Source: Alphaproteobacteria bacterium TMED109 (lineage in GTDB: Bacteria > Pseudomonadota > Alphaproteobacteria > TMED109). Taken from it: 7,141 nt of DNA. The notes under the pieces are model-generated. The model was given only the letters and a program-made list of their open reading frames with translations. It made no database searches and had not been told where the DNA came from. The translations under genes and the position numbers were made by a program. Location: positions 1-7,141 of the forward strand of contig NHFK01000004.1 in NCBI GenBank assembly GCA_002171375.1. Reading direction: 5' to 3'. Positions 6,292 to 7,141 of this stretch are shown one piece after another (position 1 is the stretch's first letter; each line of letters begins with the position of its first letter).

Positions 6292-6938
6292 TATTTACTC
6301 TCCTCAGTGTTTGCTTCTTTAACTAACTCATCGGCTGCACTTGATAATTCAGGACACATTGATTTAGAAGTTTCAATTATTAACTCGTTATTTTTATTTA
6401 AACCGATTAAATAGGCTATATTTCTAAGTAATACACTAATACCCGCTAACCATAAAAAAGCCATTCCCATAGGTACAAATGCTTTTATAATCCATCTATG
6501 AGATAAACCTGTAAGTGCAGATGACACTTCATTCAATGCAAATGAACGTGATACAAAATCAAAACCAAAGTAAACTATCAATGCTGTGTAAGGGAGAATA
6601 AAAAATAGAACTCCTATAACCTCTAAAATTGATTTTAATTTTGTGGAAAACCCTTCCCTAATAACTTCAATTCTAACATGAGAATTTTTAACATATGCGT
6701 AACCAAGTGCTAATAAAAATAATGCTGCGTGTAAGTGCCATTCCATTTCTTGAAGTTTTGTTGATCCTAATACGAAAAAACGTCTAGATATAATATCAAA
6801 AATTATAATAGCTATTAATGGTAGTGATAACCATGCACCTATTTTTCCTACAAATACTAATAATTTTTCTAGTTTAAAACTTATATTTAATAAAGTTTTT
6901 GATAAACCAGCATCTAAATTTTCATATGATATGTTCAT
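6291..6938 (-). CDS. dctQ: TRAP transporter small permease (DctQ type)
   Basis: 215 residues with four predicted membrane segments at about 27-49, 68-86, 105-127 and 152-175, as in DctQ proteins. The conserved second-helix block LQEMEWHLHAALFLLALGYA (62-81) followed by YVKNSHVRIEV (82-92) is characteristic of the mannitol/chloroaromatic class (COG4665) and agrees with the class of the adjacent dctM. The first ~25 residues and the last ~35 (acidic, ending ANTEESK) are polar and cytoplasmic or linker-like. It forms the membrane complex with DctM. The start ATG at 6938 has AGGGGA (6944-6949) five bases upstream. It is the first gene after a 74-base gap from a DUF1501 gene, so transcription of the operon may begin there. 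No binding-protein gene (dctP) is seen on either side in the window. Confidence 0.94.
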   Translation of the reverse strand: MNISYENLDAGLSKTLLNISFKLEKLLVFVGKIGAWLSLPLIAIIIFDIISRRFFVLGSTKLQEMEWHLHAALFLLALGYAYVKNSHVRIEVIREGFSTKLKSILEVIGVLFFILPYTALIVYFGFDFVSRSFALNEVSSALTGLSHRWIIKAFVPMGMAFLWLAGISVLLRNIAYLIGLNKNNELIIETSKSMCPELSSAADELVKEANTEESK

Positions 6939-6968
6939 TATATTCCCCTGATTTTAACTTTCAAAAAA

Positions 6969-6991
6969 TGTAAATGAAAGAATAATTTACA
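6969..6991 (-). terminator. Weak hairpin plus T-run after the DUF1501 gene
   Basis: On the minus strand TGTAAAT (6985-6991) pairs with ATTTACA (6969-6975) across a nine-base loop, and is followed by TTTTTTG. A stem followed by a T-run is the layout of an intrinsic terminator for the DUF1501 gene that stops 22 bases earlier. The stem has only two G-C pairs, so it would be leaky. It could instead be an operator for dctQ. Confidence 0.35.
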
Positions 6992-7012
6992 GTACATGAT
7001 AAGAAAATACTA

Positions 7013-7141
7013 TTAAACAGTTTTATCGAAGATATCAAATGTTTGAAAGTTTTTTCTTAAAATGTTTTTTGAATCTACTTCTAACCATCTATCAATTAAA
7101 GTTGCATAAACACTTCTAAAATCTGTAGTATATTTTAAATT
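7013..7141 (-). CDS. DUF1501 family protein, C-terminal fragment (partial, cut by right edge)
   Basis: The minus strand is open from the right edge to a TAA at 7013-7015, giving the last 42 residues of a protein. The stretch TTDFRSVYATLIDRWLEVD (residues 5-23 of the fragment) followed by a short tail containing FQTFDIF matches the C-terminal end of DUF1501 proteins, where a T-T/D-D-F-R-x-V-Y-A-T block precedes a W-L-G/E-x-D motif. DUF1501 proteins have an alkaline phosphatase/sulfatase-like fold, usually carry a Tat signal at the other end and are often found beside DUF1800 genes. Their substrate is not established. The fragment is short, so the family call rests on this one block. It is separated from dctQ by 74 bases with a possible weak terminator, so it may belong to a different transcription unit from the transporter genes. 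Confidence 0.72.
   Translation of the reverse strand, partial: NLKYTTDFRSVYATLIDRWLEVDSKNILRKNFQTFDIFDKTV

Noticed and set aside
5384..6322. Plus-strand open frames of about 100-120 codons opposite dctM.
   Set aside because: They are antisense shadows of a clearly conserved TRAP permease and have low-complexity composition.
6937..6964. TTGAAA (6959-6964) and TATAAT (6937-6942) on the minus strand, 16 bases apart, resembling a sigma-70 promoter before dctQ.
   Set aside because: The -10 box overlaps the dctQ start codon, so the transcript would begin inside the gene and lack its ribosome binding site and start; the match is expected by chance in AT-rich DNA.
1..7141. tRNA, rRNA, CRISPR arrays, insertion sequences or attachment sites.
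   Set aside because: No cloverleaf-like, direct-repeat array or transposase-like sequence was recognised on either strand by reading; nearly all bases are covered by the minus-strand genes.

Overview
The window is AT-rich (roughly 30 % GC by eye) and every supportable gene lies on the minus strand, so transcription runs from the right end to the left end. Low GC, very short intergenic gaps, a two-protein XdhC pair and an alphaproteobacterial type of molybdopterin-binding protein suggest a streamlined, probably marine, alphaproteobacterium. The lineage is an inference; there is no rRNA or other phylogenetic marker here.

Layout in order of transcription: the last 42 codons of a DUF1501-family gene (7013-7141); a 74-base gap with a weak hairpin plus T-run; the two membrane subunits of a TRAP transporter of the mannitol/chloroaromatic type (dctQ 6291-6938, dctM 4921-6291); a secreted single-domain rhodanese (4481-4918); a 73-base gap with a small inverted repeat; a secreted class I c-type cytochrome (4018-4407); a membrane-anchored CoxG (3407-4003); the [2Fe-2S] subunit (coxS, 2860-3339) and FAD subunit (coxM, 2068-2856) of a molybdenum hydroxylase of the CO dehydrogenase/xanthine dehydrogenase family; the two XdhC proteins (1709-2038 and 1011-1712); and the N-terminal 336 codons of a molybdopterin-binding protein that normally carries a MobA-like domain (1-1008), cut by the left edge. 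Gaps from dctQ to the left end are 73 bases or less, several are 2-3 bases and two gene pairs overlap, so most or all of this is probably one operon.

Read together, the genes describe a molybdenum-hydroxylase module. CoxS and CoxM would pass electrons from a molybdenum centre to Fe-S clusters and FAD. CoxG would tether the enzyme to the membrane. The XdhC pair and the MobA-like protein would prepare and insert the cofactor. The cytochrome c could belong to the downstream electron route, and the TRAP permease could import an organic acid. The striking absence is the catalytic large subunit (CoxL): coxS and coxM are only 3 bases apart. It must be encoded outside the window, or have been lost or mis-assembled. 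Without it the substrate (CO, a heteroaromatic compound, an aldehyde or other) cannot be assigned. The TRAP substrate-binding protein (DctP) is missing from the window too. No tRNA, rRNA, CRISPR array, mobile element or transcriptional regulator was seen.
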